Of a stretch of 64,000 nt of DNA, positions 35,446 to 48,126 are shown one piece after another. The DNA lies in NCBI RefSeq assembly GCF_003255815.1, contig NC_037668.1, positions 12,055,069 to 12,119,068 on the forward strand, in the 5' to 3' direction. The position numbers were made by a program, and so were the translations under genes. Within the stretch, counting starts at the first letter, position 1. The number at the start of each line of letters is the position of its first letter. This DNA is from Theropithecus gelada. Lineage: Eukaryota > Chordata > Mammalia > Primates > Cercopithecidae. Below the pieces are notes generated by a model. It was not told the origin of the DNA, did not search any database, and worked only from the letters and a program-made list of their open reading frames with translations.

Positions 35446-35679
35446 ATGACTGTGGGTATCAAATTTCCAGTTCTTCCTGGACCTAACTCCTCCCTCCAAA
35501 TTCAGGCTATTGAAGTCTGTCAGAGTCTCTTCTTACTTCCCTGAAGTACTTTAGTATCTGTCTTTAGTATGGTCAAGGTCTCTACTACATTTGCAAAAGT
35601 GGACTAATCCTAGGTGAAGATTATACTTGACAGTTGGGGCAAAGCACTTATCACCATGCCTGGAACCCAGAAATAAATA

Positions 35680-35770
35680 AATAAATTTTAATATAAATAA
35701 ATATATTATTATAATATATATTATATATTATATTATATACATATATATAGAAAGAGAGAGAGAAAGAGAC
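35680..35770. repeat. AT-rich simple repeat and GA tract
   Basis: AATAAATAAATAA, then TATATTATA repeats, then a GAGAGA run. Low-complexity DNA. Confidence 0.9.
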
Positions 35771-36289
35771 TGACCTGGAATTCAGTTGTGAAGATTTGAA
35801 GATGATTTAGTTTCAAAGGAGGAGCAGAGAGAGGGTGTCCTGATGGAAGTGGCATTGGGGAATAAAGAGAAAACCTGCTGTTTCCCCCCTAGTTTCTTGT
35901 CGGTGGCAGTGTTTGAAAGAGGAGGACTGCAGGAGCTCTACCGCAGAGGGCTGACTGGACTGGTGCCTTTAGGGAAAACTCAGGTTTTAGTCAAAGAAGG
36001 AAGTTGTGCACCTTAATGTAGAGTTGCCCTTGAGGTGTAGTTGAAAGATTAGTGTGCAAAGGCAAGGTGAATCTGGGTGTGGTACAAATGAGATGGAGTT
36101 TAGTGACACAGGAAGGGGACTGGGATGAGGGGTTTCTGTGTGGACTGGTGGTGTAGACAAGGGTGACAGACACTTGGGGTAGGAACAGAATAGAGACACT
36201 GTTTGTTGCTATGAGAGGGGTGAGTTGAAAGATGAATATTATTTTGGGATTAGGATAACTTAAATAAGAGAACTTTAAGCAGATAAACA

Positions 36290-36870
36290 TTCATTTAAGG
36301 AATATTTATTTAAGCTTGGGACTGTGTTGCATGCTGGGGATTCAGTGATGAGGGAAACAGCTCCCCCCGTTTCTTCATGGCACTGACAGTCCAGTGAGAA
36401 ACACAGGCATAGACAATATAATTCTCTGTAAAATTTTGAACTGAACTAAATGCCTTGTAGGAAACATGGAATGTATCTGGAGAGCATATTAACAAGCAGA
36501 ACTAATTGTGTTTAGTGACAGGCAAGTAAGGTCTCTTTGAGAAGGTAACATTTTCGACATAGACAATGAGTAGGAGTTGGGGAGAGAGAGGATAAGACTA
36601 TCCCAGGCACAAGGAATAACATGTGCTAGCCACTGAGGAGGGAAAGAATGTGATCATTTTGAGAAATGAAAAAAGCCCAGCGTGGCTGGAGCTAGTGGTA
36701 TTTCGTGGTTAGAGCTTAAAGAGATAGGCAGAAAACACAGGGAGGTGTTCGAATTTTATTCTAAATGCAAAGAATTCATCAAAGGATTTAAACAAGTGAG
36801 CAGCACAGTCCACTTTACATGTTAAGATCATCCTGGCAGCTCATTAGAAAATACATTGGTCGTGGATGCA
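36290..36870 (-). repeat. L2-like fragment, antisense
   Basis: Antisense L2 order: GGGGATTCAGTGATGAGGG, CCAGGCACAAGGAATAACAT, GTGGCTGGAGC, AGATCATCCTGGCAGC. Diverged, no coding. Confidence 0.6.
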
Positions 36871-38049
36871 GGGAAACCAGGCCTTTGAGAAGTCCTGAAA
36901 AAGATGATGGTGTCTAGAATTAGCGGAGGAATTTCTTGCGTTTATTCTGTATGAGTATCCTTTCCACAACTACATTATCCCCTTAGTCACATCGACACTC
37001 CCAGACCATCCTCTCAGTAGGTAGGGCCTGTAGACAGCAGTGTTTATACAGAATGTTTCACCCAACTTTATTCCCTGCAGGTGATGGGACTCTCAAGCTT
37101 GTTCTTTGTTCTTCATCTCCAACTTCAGCAGCATGATAGAAAGTCTCCTGTGTATAGAGCTGAGGTTTTGTAGGATAGAAGTCACAAGAATGATCTTCTG
37201 TGATACAGAAAGAGATGAAACTCCAGAAGTCAGGGGCTTGGGGGACTGCTGGTTGGAAGGATATATTGGAGATGGAGCTCTCTTGACTCAGCCATAGAGG
37301 AGAAGGTAGCAGGGTCAGGGCAAGGGCCAGCCAAGCTCATTTTTTATTTGTTTCTCTTGTAGGGATTGTTTTACAATGAGAGTTAACCCTTAACAGGACC
37401 AGTGATGTGATCAAACTTTTTCCCATAGACTTCACTGTTGAGAGATGACCGGGAAGGTTGAGCACTGTGGCTCAGCAACCTTTCTTTTTTCAATTCCTTT
37501 CTCTTCTCTTCTTTCCTTTCTTTCCCTTTGTTGGCCTCCTCTCTTTCTTTCTAATCACTTGTTGTTCCGAGTCAAACTAGTGGTTTGTGGGTGAGGCCCT
37601 TGCCTTGAGAGAGCCGTAATGAGCTGTTTGTGTCCCCGCGTGTTACAGATCATAAATGCTGACTGTTCTGTGGTCCTTGGCTCACTTGGCTGAAGCGTGG
37701 TGCTAATGAGGCCCAGGCCGTGGTGTCTATTTCAGCACAGACCTCTTAGGTTCGCCCTGTTATATTTACTGCCACAGGCTGTGCCCATAATCTTACTTCT
37801 TCACCCTGAAGCCAGAGGATGGAGCAACAAGAAAAGATCAGCATCCTCCTACAAAACCAAAACAGGATACTTCCTTTGCTAATGGTGGGTTGATAATGCC
37901 ATGTTATCTTCACTTGTAGCACTCTGAGCTTCTTCCCCTTTCCCTACGTCCCTCAAAAGTCAGCTTAGCTTGGCCTTCTTTATTTTGAAAACTAACTTGA
38001 TCTGCAGCAATCACACACCCCAAAAGCTTTTTCGTCACTTAACTATTTT

Positions 38050-38165
38050 CACTTCTAATTCTTTTGCCAGCTAACTGTGCAAAGTTGGACACGTTGCTAT
38101 ACCTCTCAGGTCCTAGTTTCCTCATCTGTGAAATGAGCATGTTAGATTCGATGCTGTCTAAGGTC
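38050..38165 (+). repeat. MIR-like fragment
   Basis: MIR core wording: TTTCCTCATCTGTGAAATGA, preceded by a degraded GCTATACCTCTCAGGTCCTAG. Confidence 0.65.
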
Positions 38166-38189
38166 AGTTTCACCACTGACACCAAGTGT

Positions 38190-38700
38190 CTAGTACAGTG
38201 GCTGGCATAGATACCAAGGTGAATGGCAGACACTGTCCCTGTCCTCCTGGAGCTTATAGCGAAATGGAAAAGAGACTGTGAAGAGTAAATAAATATAAAA
38301 TCACAGCTTGTGATACATTCCAGGATGGATTGAATGGAATGATGCAGTGGTGGAGAATCATGAGATGTGCATTTGTAGACCTACTCTATTGATAAGACAG
38401 GTACCTAGCCATGTGAATAAGCAGGGAAAAAATGTTTCAGGTGGACAGAGCAGCTTCTGCAGCAGCACTGAGGCAGGAAAGAACTTAATGTTTAAGGAAC
38501 CAAGAGGAAATCACTGTGGCTAAAGTAAAAAGTATGAACGGGAGAGTGAGGCTAAATAAGATTGCAGAGAAAGAAGAGTCGGCATCATGCAGGATAATGT
38601 AAGTCCAGAAAAGTAGTTTGAATTTTAGTTGAAGGATTGGAAGTTTAAGCGGGAAAAAATATTATCTGATTTATATCTTTCAAATATTTTATGGCTGTTG
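38190..38700 (-). repeat. L2-like fragment, antisense
   Basis: CCTGTCCTCCTGGAGCTTAT, then CAGCACTGAGGCAGGAAAGA and GTGAGGCTAAATAAGATTGC follow the antisense L2 order. It shares ancestry with 36,290-36,870. Confidence 0.55.
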
Positions 38701-41357
38701 TATGGATAATAGATTGAAGTAGGGCAGGATTAGAAGAGCGGAGGGGTTCTGATTTCCTAGACAAACGTGCTGGCATGTGAAATGGAAGGAGTTAGATTTG
38801 AAACATATTTAAGAGGCAGGAGTAAACAGTCAGAAAGCTATCAGTAGCTGATAGTATTTTAAGGTTAATGTATCAGCCAAGAACTGGGGAGGTTGACGTG
38901 TCATGCTAGGTTAGCCTAGACTCATTGTGGTATTAGAGAAGGAAATTTTTAAACACTAGCTGGTTTTTATTTTCTCTTTTGCATTTAGGAAGTGGGATGT
39001 ATTAGCCCACTGCCACAGCCTGATGTTAAGTGATCCTAGCCTGCAATATCTGGCAGGTGGAAATTACTAAGAGGAATTATTGTTGCCTTCAAAAACATGC
39101 CTAGTTGAGCTTTGTAGAACGTGTTTTGGGAGTTCACCAGCAAAGTTTGTGTGTTGATATATATGACAATTCATGCTCAGCCTTGTTGAACTGAAGATTT
39201 TGTAGCTTGGTAGAGCTGGGGAAAACATAGCTCTCTGTTTCCACCAGGCTTTTATATTTAGGTAACTCATCACTTAGTGCTCTCTCCTCCCTCTCTGCCT
39301 ATTAACAGTCATTTGTCTTTAGTCTCTTCTATGTGCTACTGCCCAACTAACGTTCAAACACATCTTTGATCATATTTTCTCCCACCCATGCACCTATACT
39401 CTACTTAGCTTATTGTATCAAGTTCAGAATTGTACTTGACGTCAGATCTCCTAATGATCTCCAACCATTTTCTCCCGTTAAGCCCCTGGCTACCGCCATC
39501 AGTAAGCCTTCCTTCGCCAGCCCAGGCTGGTGCTTTCTTGCCATGGAGTAGTGGGATAAGCTCAATGATCTTAGAGCATACACTTAACACCTCTAGGTGA
39601 TCGCCAAGAACTTTTCCCACTCTAATATCTAGTGACCTTCTGCCTTTATTCCTCTCTAATACGAGTGTTTCTTAACTGTCTTACGCACCTGTGCCTTCTC
39701 AGGGTGCTGTAAGACCCTGGGATCAGGGACCTCATCTGTGGATTGTGTTGCTCACATCCAGGGCTGAATACTCAACTCTGCTGCCGTCAAAGAGCATCAG
39801 ATTGGCAGTCAGACCAATCCGGGTTTCAATGCAGCACTCTCACTCACCAACCGTGTGAACTTGGGAAGATTTTGTTTTTTTAATTCCTGAGCCTGAAGTT
39901 TCTTATTTTTAGGCTTCTGCATTGGTTTTCTCCTGTGCCAGGAGGGTGGTGACATGAAGGAAATTGCTGAGTCGTAGCAGATGTTCCACTGGGGCTTTTA
40001 GAATAAGCAAGTACAATGACTGGCTGCTGTTTCCTCACTCTGAATTTTAGAACTGGTTGATAGAATTTTAATAGGGAGAAAAAAATCTGGCAGAAGTGAA
40101 GCTGGAAGGGAACGTGAATCTGAAGAAATGTGCCTGAACCTTAGAGAAGTGTGATCCATTCAGTAGATAATTACAAGCCAATATCTTCTTGAATCTCTAG
40201 GTTTTCTGTCTTTAACAAGCACTATCAAACAGATACATGTTCCAAAGGTGTTCAGCGAAAGTAGTTAATCTTCAAAATTCAGTCTCATTCAAAAACCAGC
40301 AAACTTTACCTAAAAGTGCATTTCCCTTTTAGGCAGGAATTTGCAGTCACAAGTGTTTCCAGTAACCAGCTGTTTGAGTCATTATTTGAGTCCTCACCTC
40401 CTCCATCCCATCGACTTCCCCATGTCTGTGTGCCCTTGGGAAGCCCAAGACATGAAGAGATGGCTTGATATGGTCAGGTTCTCACCTCAGGTCTTTGTTC
40501 AGAATTTGAGAGTGAGGCAACCCCAGTTTAAATCCCAGCTCTCCTGCACTCACTGCCTCACACAAACACCTTGGGTGTAACTTAAACTCACACCCTTGCT
40601 CCTTGTCATGGGGACTGGGAGCCTTTGCCTTAGACCCCCATCCTTTGCTATTGTAGTGGCCTACCATATAAGCACAGGTGATCTCACACTTTTCATCCTT
40701 CGATGTGCTCTTTTTTTCAGGCAGAGCCAACCTATCCTGTTACATTGTGTGGGCTTCCTGCGTCATATTGCACGAATCCACATCCCTGAACCTAGGGTGC
40801 ATCTGGGTGAGCACAGTTTGCTCCAGTCTCATCATTCTTGGCTTTACCATTCACAGCAGTACTACACCAGGGCTTTGCATCTTTAATCATTTCTCTCTAT
40901 CTTTACTTGCCCTAACAGTTAAAAAGTAAACTTCTTCTTCTGAGATAATTTTAGTTTAATGGGCAGTTATAAGAATACAGAGAGACATGCTGTTTATCAG
41001 AAGTTCAAATGCAACTGGGCATCCTCTATTTTATTTGCTAAATCTGGCACACTATCTGGAAGATCACTCCATTTTCCTGTCTCCGTCTTCCTCTTTTCTG
41101 GCCTGTAGATGTCTCTGCACTGAAGGAGAGGTCTAGCTGAGGGCTCAGGATCAGAGTCTAGGGTTGCAGCTAGGTACTTTGCTGGTAGCCAAGCATGTCC
41201 CCAGGGTAGGGTCAGGCAAAGCAGAAATTGCCTATAAATCTCCACGTTGGACTTTGAGGAACTGATCATGAGGTTTTCCCTCCTGGGTGAAAGAGAAAGC
41301 TCTTCCCCAAGTGAGAGACATTTTCTCTTAGTTCTCCTTTGCGCCACCCTGTGACAG

Positions 41358-41486
41358 GTCTCCTGTGTCATCTGGATGATGCCTGCATCAGCAATCCTTG
41401 CCACAAGGGGGCACTGTGTGACACCAACCCCCTAAATGGGCAGTATATTTGCACTTGTCCAAAAGATGTGGACAAGTGTGTCATGG
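41358..41486 (+). pseudogene. NOTCH2 (pseudogene fragment): NOTCH2-derived exon (EGF repeat), 27-bp in-frame deletion
   Basis: NOTCH2 is a receptor with 36 EGF repeats. This exon keeps its acceptor (GTGACAG) and donor (GTGAGT) and encodes LLCHLDDACISNPCHKGALC, then DTNPLNGQYICTCP, a close match to NOTCH2 EGF sequence from memory. It is 129 bp; the parent exon is 156 bp as I recall, and the 27-bp difference falls where the end of one EGF module and the start of the next should be, leaving the frame intact but removing a cysteine-bearing loop. Intron sequence is kept, so this is a DNA-level copy, not a retrocopy. Its strand is opposite to ADAM30. Confidence 0.88.
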
Positions 41487-41756
41487 GTGAGTACTCAGAA
41501 CCTTTCCTATTCCTTGGAGCGTCTGTCAAACTCAGCAAGTGTTTAAACAGAAACACATTTTACCGTTAGAGCAAGTTACACCCAAACCTCGGATTTCTCT
41601 TGCTACATCTCCAGTATTTACAACTAACCTTTCAGCATAACCATAACTATATATTTCATGCTGGTGATTAAACATATGGAAGGTATGCATTTGATTCTTA
41701 ATATAAAGCCCAACCTCAGTGATAGTTTGGGTAAAAGAATAGCAGAAATGCACCTC

Positions 41757-41824
41757 TCTCTCTCTCATACACACACACACCTACACACACACACAGCTAC
41801 ACACACACACACACACACACACTT
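41757..41824. repeat. CT/CA microsatellite
   Basis: TCTCTCTC followed by three blocks of CACA repeats. It lies between the two NOTCH2-like exons. Confidence 0.95.
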
Positions 41825-41883
41825 CCCCTCTCTTCTAGTTAAAGGGTAGAATTGGAAATTAAGAATTAAGAATTAGATTATAA

Positions 41884-41994
41884 AAGGCCTGGCCACTTTG
41901 CCAGACTGATATTGATGACTGTTCCAGTACTTGTATCTGAATGGGGCAAAGTGTATCGATCACCCGAATGGCTATGAATGCCAGTGTGCCACGG
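41884..41994 (+). pseudogene. NOTCH2 (pseudogene fragment): Second NOTCH2-derived exon, frameshifted
   Basis: The segment from about 41,905 reads as NOTCH2 EGF sequence: the piece encoding DIDDCSST is followed, after one missing base, by [17 protein letters not shown] and then the donor GTAAGA at 41,995. In the parent gene this exon is separated from the previous one by two more exons and larger introns, as I recall; here only about 400 bp separate them. The copy is therefore internally deleted and cannot make receptor. Confidence 0.85.
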
Positions 41995-41999
41995 GTAAG

Positions 42000-43480
42000 A
42001 TTCTTCTCACTCTTCATTCCCTTGTAGGTCCATTTGAACAAATATAGGGGGACCATCCTCTGCTAGCTACTCTACCAGTACCACTCCCAGGGGCTACTCT
42101 GTGTTTAGAGAGCTTCTTCCGGCAGATTTTTTGCTGCTCTCACTCTTTTCTTCTCCAACAGCTGCTTTCTTCTCCACCACAACGGTGGTCTGGCCCGGAT
42201 ACTTCCATTTAGTATCCATGTTTTTCTGCGACAAATTTTGGCAGCAATGAGTTTCCAGCTGGCTTGGTTTACTCCCTTGAAAAAGAGAAGATTCCAGTTG
42301 AAACGTGTTTTTCACCAGGGCTTCTCAACAAGAGGCCTCTCTCAAGAGGAAAGTGACTGAAAGAAGGCCCAGAAATTTAAGGGCAGAATATGTACAAGTG
42401 TAAAGTTTTTCTCTACAAAAGGTTTTGTCTTTCCCTGGACAGATTCTTCTTGTGAAGGATAAGCTTCACTGGAGAGAAATTAAAACCCTTGAATTCATGT
42501 TTAAAAGGGATGAAAGGTCAAATGAAGCCTTTTAGCAAAGGTTTAATGTTGATTTATTTAAGCCTTGAAGAAAGGACCTCTTATTTGTTTCTTTTCCTTC
42601 AAAATTATCATAACTGGGAGAAGTGAAAAATGGTGGTGGAAGTTCTCAACCCTTCCTCTCCTCACAAACATGATTCAGCAATAATTTATAGACAAGTTCT
42701 CTTTGTGAGATATCAGACACACATTGAAAGCATCTCGAGCCCTGGGAAAATACAAAATCAAACTTAATGAAGCTAATACGGAGATTCAGGACACTTTTCA
42801 CAAGAGACCCTGTCCCCATTTCATCCCTTTACAGTCAGGAAGAGACCATCTAGTTCCCAGCTTCACCTAGGGGAGGGAGGGGGTTGGTGCCAACTTTTCT
42901 GAAAGGACTCCATAGAAAACTGGATTTCCACATACTGGTCTTGGAGATCTCATGGATCCAGTGCAGCACAGTCACCTGGAGGCAAACAGAGACAGTCACT
43001 TGGTCTAGTGGAAGCCACTGACCTACCCCCCTGCTCAGCACAGAGTGAGCAGGTAAAAACTCCAGCTCTAAGATTCTCCCTGGAGAAAGCGTTGATCCAT
43101 GTGTCCAGTGCTCCAACTTTTCCAGGAATGCTGAAAGACCTAGTGTCTGTCACAACAGTCTTGAAATTCTAATGGTTTCAGCACTGTCTGTCTGCTGGGG
43201 AGAGAATAGAGATAGTGGCTTGAGCCCATAGGTGACATAGTTTCCCCCCTGGCCTAGCACACAGTGAAGAGCCAATAGCCACACCTATCTGCTTCTCTCC
43301 GGGGATGGAAAGAGTTGGTAGAGGCCTCAAAAATCTCTGGCTGTGAAGATTGGTACAAACCTTCTCTTGTGTAAGGACAGCCCATAAAGACTGAGAAAGG
43401 TGCATGCCCTTTCTGATGTGTAGACATCAACACAGAGGTCAAGAAAGAAAAATTTTAGCAAGGATGTTCTGAATAAAGAA
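42000..43480. other. Unassigned flank of the NOTCH2-like fragment
   Basis: It may be NOTCH2 intron copied with the exons, but I cannot tell by eye. Minus-strand frames at 42,094-42,315 and 42,850-43,153 are unrecognised. Confidence 0.35.
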
Positions 43481-44451
43481 ACAAGATAAATATCTAGAAA
43501 CTGACCCTAATTAATTAAACAGAGTTATGTGGTTTATTTGACAGCAAATTAAAAATAATTCTCATAAAGATGCTCACCAAAGCCAAGAGAACAATAAATG
43601 AACAAAAGGAGAATTTCAACAAAGGATAGAAAATATTGAAAAGTACTAAATGGGAATCACGAAAGGGAAGAACACAATAACTGAACTGAAAAATTCACTA
43701 GAGGGATTTAACAGCACATAGATCAAGCAGAAGTAAGGATCAGTGAACTTGAAACAGGTCACCAAAAATAATTCAGTCAGAGTAAAAAAACAAAATTTAA
43801 AGAATAAAGAAAGATTAAGGGAATTATGTGAAACTATCAAATGGATCAATATACACATTATGGAAGTTCCAAAAGGAGAATAGAGAGAGAAAGGACCAAA
43901 AAGCTTATTGAAAGAAATAATGGCTGAAAGCTCCCCAACTCTGGGGAAAGAAACACACAGATCCAAGAAGCTCAAAGGACACCAAACAAAAGGAGCACAC
44001 TGAGATATATTATAATCAAGTTGTCAAAAGTCAAAGACTGAGAATTTTGAAAGCAGCAAGACAAAAGTCATTTGTCACATAAAAGAAAACCTCCAGAACA
44101 CTGTCAGAAGATTTTTCAGCAGACATCTTGCAGACTAGAAGGAATTGGGATGATATATCCAAGGTCCTGAAGGAAAAAATAATCCTGATAACCAAGAATG
44201 CTATAACTGTCAAAACTCTCCTTCAAATATACAAGATAAAGACTTTAACAGGCAAACAAAAGCTGAGAGAGTTCATCACCACTAGGCCTACCTTACAAGA
44301 AACACTAAAGGAAGTTTTTCAAGTTGAAGTAAAAGGACACAAAACAGCAACCTGATAGCATAAGAAAGAGTGAAACTAATTGGTAAAGGTAAATACATAG
44401 ACAAATATAGGATACTGTATTATTATAATGGTGGTGGGTAAATAACTTTTT

Positions 44452-44721
44452 GTGTGTGTGTGAGGCGGAGTCTCGCTCTGTAGCCCAGGCTGGAGTGCAG
44501 TGGCGCAATCTCGGCTCACTACAAGCTCCGCCTCCAGGGTTCACACCATTCTCCTGCCTCAGCCTCCCGAGTAGCTGGGACTACAGGCGCCTGCCACCAC
44601 GCCTGGCTAATTTTTTGTATTTTTAGTACAGACGGGGTTTCACGGTGTTAGCCAGGATGATCTCAATCTCCTGACCTCGTGATCCACCCACCTTGGCCTC
44701 CCAAAGAGCTGAGATTACAGG
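44452..44721 (-). repeat. Alu element, 5'-truncated, TG tail
   Basis: Antisense Alu whose A-tail has become (TG)n. It stops at GAGATTACAG and lacks the start of the left monomer. GGGTAAATAACTTTT and GGGTAAATTACTTTT flank it, a target-site duplication with one mismatch. Confidence 0.92.
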
Positions 44722-45230
44722 GTAAATTACTTTTAACTCTAGTATAAAAGTTAATAGACAAAGTATTAAAAATAACTATCACTAAAAAATGTTAAGAGAC
44801 TCACAGTATGAATAGATGTAAATTGTGACAATAATAACATAAAGTATGTGTTTGGGGGGATAATTGAAAGTGTAGTTTTTGTACATGATTAAATTTAAGT
44901 TGTTATCAGCTTAAACTGTAATAACAATAAGATGTTTTATTTAAGCCCAAGGTAATCACAAAAAAAGAAAACCCACAGAGGTTACATTAAAAAAGAGAAA
45001 GGAATCAAAGCACACTTATACCAAAAAAGGAACAACAGCCCAACAAAATACAAAGGAAGAGACAAACAGAAGAAAAGACACTGAAAGGAATGGCAAAACT
45101 AACAGATAGCAACTTAAAAATGACAATAGTAAATCCTTTTCTATCAATAATAACTTTAAATATAAATGGGTTAAAATCCTCCCCAGTCAAAAGACATAGA
45201 GTGGCTGGATGGATTTTTTTTAAAAAGCAA

Positions 45231-45536
45231 GGCCAGCCAGGCATGGTGGTTCACGCCTGTAATCCCAGCATTTGGGGAGGCTAAGGCAGGTGGATAACTT
45301 GAGGTCAGGAGTTCAAGACCAGTCTGGCCAACATGGTGAGACCCTGTCTCTACTGAAAATACAAAAATTAACTGAGCGTGGTGATGGGCACCTGTAGTCC
45401 CAGCTACTCAGGAGGCTGAGGCAGGAGAATCACTTGAATCCGGAAGGTGGAGGTTGCAGTGAGCCGAGATCATGCCACTGCACTCCAGCTCAGTGACAGA
45501 ACGAGACTCCATCTCAAATAGTAATAATAATAATAA
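45231..45536 (+). repeat. Alu element
   Basis: A dimeric Alu from GGCCAGCCAGGCATGGTGGT to a tail of TAA repeats. Inserted in the sense L1. Confidence 0.94.
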
Positions 45537-45958
45537 TAATTTAAAAAACCAAGACCCAACCTATGCTGTCTATGACAAAGTCGTTTTAGATTTAATGAAA
45601 CACATCAGCTGAAAGTAAAGGGGTGAAAAAGAAATTACATGCAAATGTTAACAAAAAGAGACCAGGAGTGACTATATTTATATCAGGCAAACTAAACTTT
45701 CAGTCAAAAACTGTCTCAAGAGACAAAAAAGGATTTTTACAATGATAAAATATCAATCCACCAGCAAGATACAATAGTCATAACTATGTATGCACCCAAC
45801 ATTAAAGTACCTAGATATATAAAGCAAACACTGACAAAACTGAAGGGAGAAATAGAAGAAATACCACAATAGTAGAAGATTCCAAAACTAAATATGGACA
45901 TGCAAAAGAAAAAAGCACTTTACCCCACATACAAAAGTTAACTCAAAATGGTTCAAAA

Positions 45959-46293
45959 GCCAAGCATGGTGGCTCATGCCTATAATCCCAACAATTTGGG
46001 AGGCTGAGTCAGGAGGATTTCTTGAGCCCAGGAGTTAGAGACAACCTAAGCAACATGTGAAATTTCATCTCTGCAAAAAAAAAAAAAAAAAAAAGAAAAA
46101 AAAATAGCTGGGTGTGGTGGCACATGCCTGTAGTCCCAGCTACTTGGGAGGCTGAGGTGAAAGGCTCAGATCACCTGAGCCCAGGAGGTTGAGGCTGCAG
46201 TGAACAGAGATCATGCCACTGCACTCCAGCCTGAGTGAGAGAGCGAGATCCCATCTCAAAAAAAAAAAAAAAAAAAAAAGAAAAGAAAAAAAT
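45959..46293 (+). repeat. Alu element (old, AluJ-like)
   Basis: A diverged dimeric Alu with two long A-rich tracts (46,075-46,104 and 46,258-46,292). Inserted in the sense L1. Confidence 0.9.
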
Positions 46294-47517
46294 ACAGGAA
46301 AAAGTGTATTATGATGCTGAATTTGGTTAACTGGATTTCTTAGATATGACACTGAAAAACAGGAAGCAAAAGTAAAACATAGATAAACTGTACTACATCA
46401 AAATTTAAAACTTCTGTGCATCAAAGCACAAAATCAACAGAATGAAAAAGCAACCTACAGAATGGGAGAAAACATTTTCAAGTCATATATTTGGATACAG
46501 GGTTAATTTCCAGACTATCTAAAGAACTCCTACAGTTCAACAAAAAAGAAACCAAACAACTCAAACAATGGACAAAAGATTTGAATACACATTTCTCCAA
46601 AAAAAGATATCCTTATGGCCAATAAGCGCAAGAAAAGATGCACAATATCACTGATATTAGAGAAATGCAAATCATAACCACAATGAGACACCATGTTATA
46701 CCCATTAAGACGGCTATTATCTGTAAAAACCAGAAAATACTAGTGTTGGGGGAGGATGTAGAGAAATTGGAACCTTTGTACACTGCTAGTGGGAATATAA
46801 AAAGGTGCAGCTGTTATGGGAAACAGTATGGCAATTTCTTAAAAAATTATAAATAGAACTACCCCATGATCTAGCGATTTCACTTCTGGATTTATATCCA
46901 AAAGAATTGAAAGCAGAGACATGAACAGATGTTTGTATACCTATGTTCATGGCAGCCTTACTCACAATAGGCAAAAGGTAGAAGCAACCCAAGTGGCCCT
47001 CAGTGAAGAATGATTAGACACAATGTGGCACACAGAAACATCTAGCTACCATTCAGCCTTACAAAATAAGGAAATCCCAACACAAAATACTACAACATAG
47101 ATGAACCCTAAAGACACTGTGCTAAGTGAAATAAGCCAATCACAAAAGGGCAAATACTATGAGATTCTATTTATATGAAGTACCTAGATTAGCCAAATTC
47201 ACACAGATAGAAAGTAGGATGTTGGTTGGGAGGGGTAAAGAGATGGAAGAATGGAGAATTGTGGTTTAATGGGTATGGGGTTTCAGTTTTGCAAGATGAA
47301 AAGAGTTCTGGAGATTACTTGCACAACAATGTAAAATACTTAACACTGCTGAACCACACACATAAAAACGGTTAAGATGGTCAATATTATAGTATCTGTA
47401 TTTTATTACATTCAAAGATTTTTAAAAATTCTAATGTGTAAATATCCTTATGATTTTTAAATAAATGATCTCAACTCAATTTTCTAATGTTCATGTAAAG
47501 TTTCCTTGAATAATGTC

Positions 47518-47692
47518 GTTACTTATTAGCTGTGTAACTTCAGGCAGGTTATTTAACCTCGCAGTGCCTCAGTTTCTCTTCTGTAAGATGAGAAAATAAT
47601 GACACCTCTCTCATGGAACTGTTTTCAGCAGTATGCATGTTAGTAATACGCATGAAGCTCTTAGAAGGCTGCTGGCACATACGCTGAGAAAA
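47518..47692 (+). repeat. MIR element
   Basis: TTAGCTGTGTAACTTCAGGC, GTGCCTCAGTTTCTCTTCTG and GCTGGCACATACG follow MIR order in sense. Confidence 0.85.
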
Positions 47693-47770
47693 AAACTGTC
47701 TGGGGACCAGCTTTCCCTGTGAGACTGCTGCAAGTTCATCTTTGATTAGAAGTGTGACTAAGAAACAGGA

Positions 47771-47984
47771 GGCCGCGCACAGTGGCTCACGCCTGTAATC
47801 CCAGCACTTTGGGAGGCTGAGGTGGGCGGATCACGAGGTCAGCAGATGGAGACCATCCTGGCTAACATGGTGAAACCCTGTCTCTACTAAAAATACAAAT
47901 AATTAGCCGGGCGTGGTGGCAGGCGCCTGTAGTCCCAGCTACTCTGGAGGCTGAGGCAGGAGAATGGCCTGAACCCTGGAGGCG
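47771..47984 (+). repeat. Young Alu, 3'-truncated at a rearrangement
   Basis: Starts GGCCGCGCACAGTGGCTCAC and follows AluY/S consensus closely until GGAGGCGG, where the sequence switches abruptly to L1 sequence. The last third of the right monomer and the A-tail are missing. Confidence 0.92.
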
Positions 47985-48126
47985 GTGCTAAGTGAAATAA
48001 GCCAGTCACAAAAGGGCAAATACTACGAGATTCTATTTATATGAAGTAACTAGATTAGCCAAATTCACACAGATAGAAAGTAGGATGTTGGTTGGGAGGG
48101 GTAAAGGGATGGAAGAATGGAGAATT
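47985..48126 (+). repeat. 142-bp duplicate of L1 sequence from 47,119-47,260
   Basis: From GTGCTAAGTG to GGAGAATT this copy matches 47119-47260 with four substitutions and no gaps by my reading. It is fused to the truncated Alu on its left. Confidence 0.95.

Larger units (their letters stand above)
33181..41300. other. Intergenic sequence, no gene supported
   Basis: Besides the listed L2, MIR and simple repeats, there is another sense L2-like stretch at about 39,280-39,545, a MIR-like one at about 39,790-39,890 and a C/T-rich tract at 37,480-37,560. Open frames here (the longest on the minus strand is 130 residues at 34,506-34,898) lack recognisable domains or conserved splice context. Confidence 0.4.
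43481..47480 (+). repeat. Old L1 (ORF1 to 3' end), sense, split by Alus
   Basis: Sense L1 order is kept: ORF1-region wording at 43,500-44,350 (GAAAGCTCCCCAACTCTGGG, AGCAGACATCTTGCAGACTA), the ORF1/ORF2 area at 44,730-45,230, ORF2 at 45,540-45,955 and 46,295-46,870, and the 3' end to about 47,480 (CACAATAGGCAAAAGGTAGA, TGCTAAGTGAAATAAGCCAA). Three Alus interrupt it. All frames are broken. Confidence 0.75.

Noticed and set aside
41658..41849. Frame rich in HTHTHT
   Set aside because: Translated CA microsatellite.
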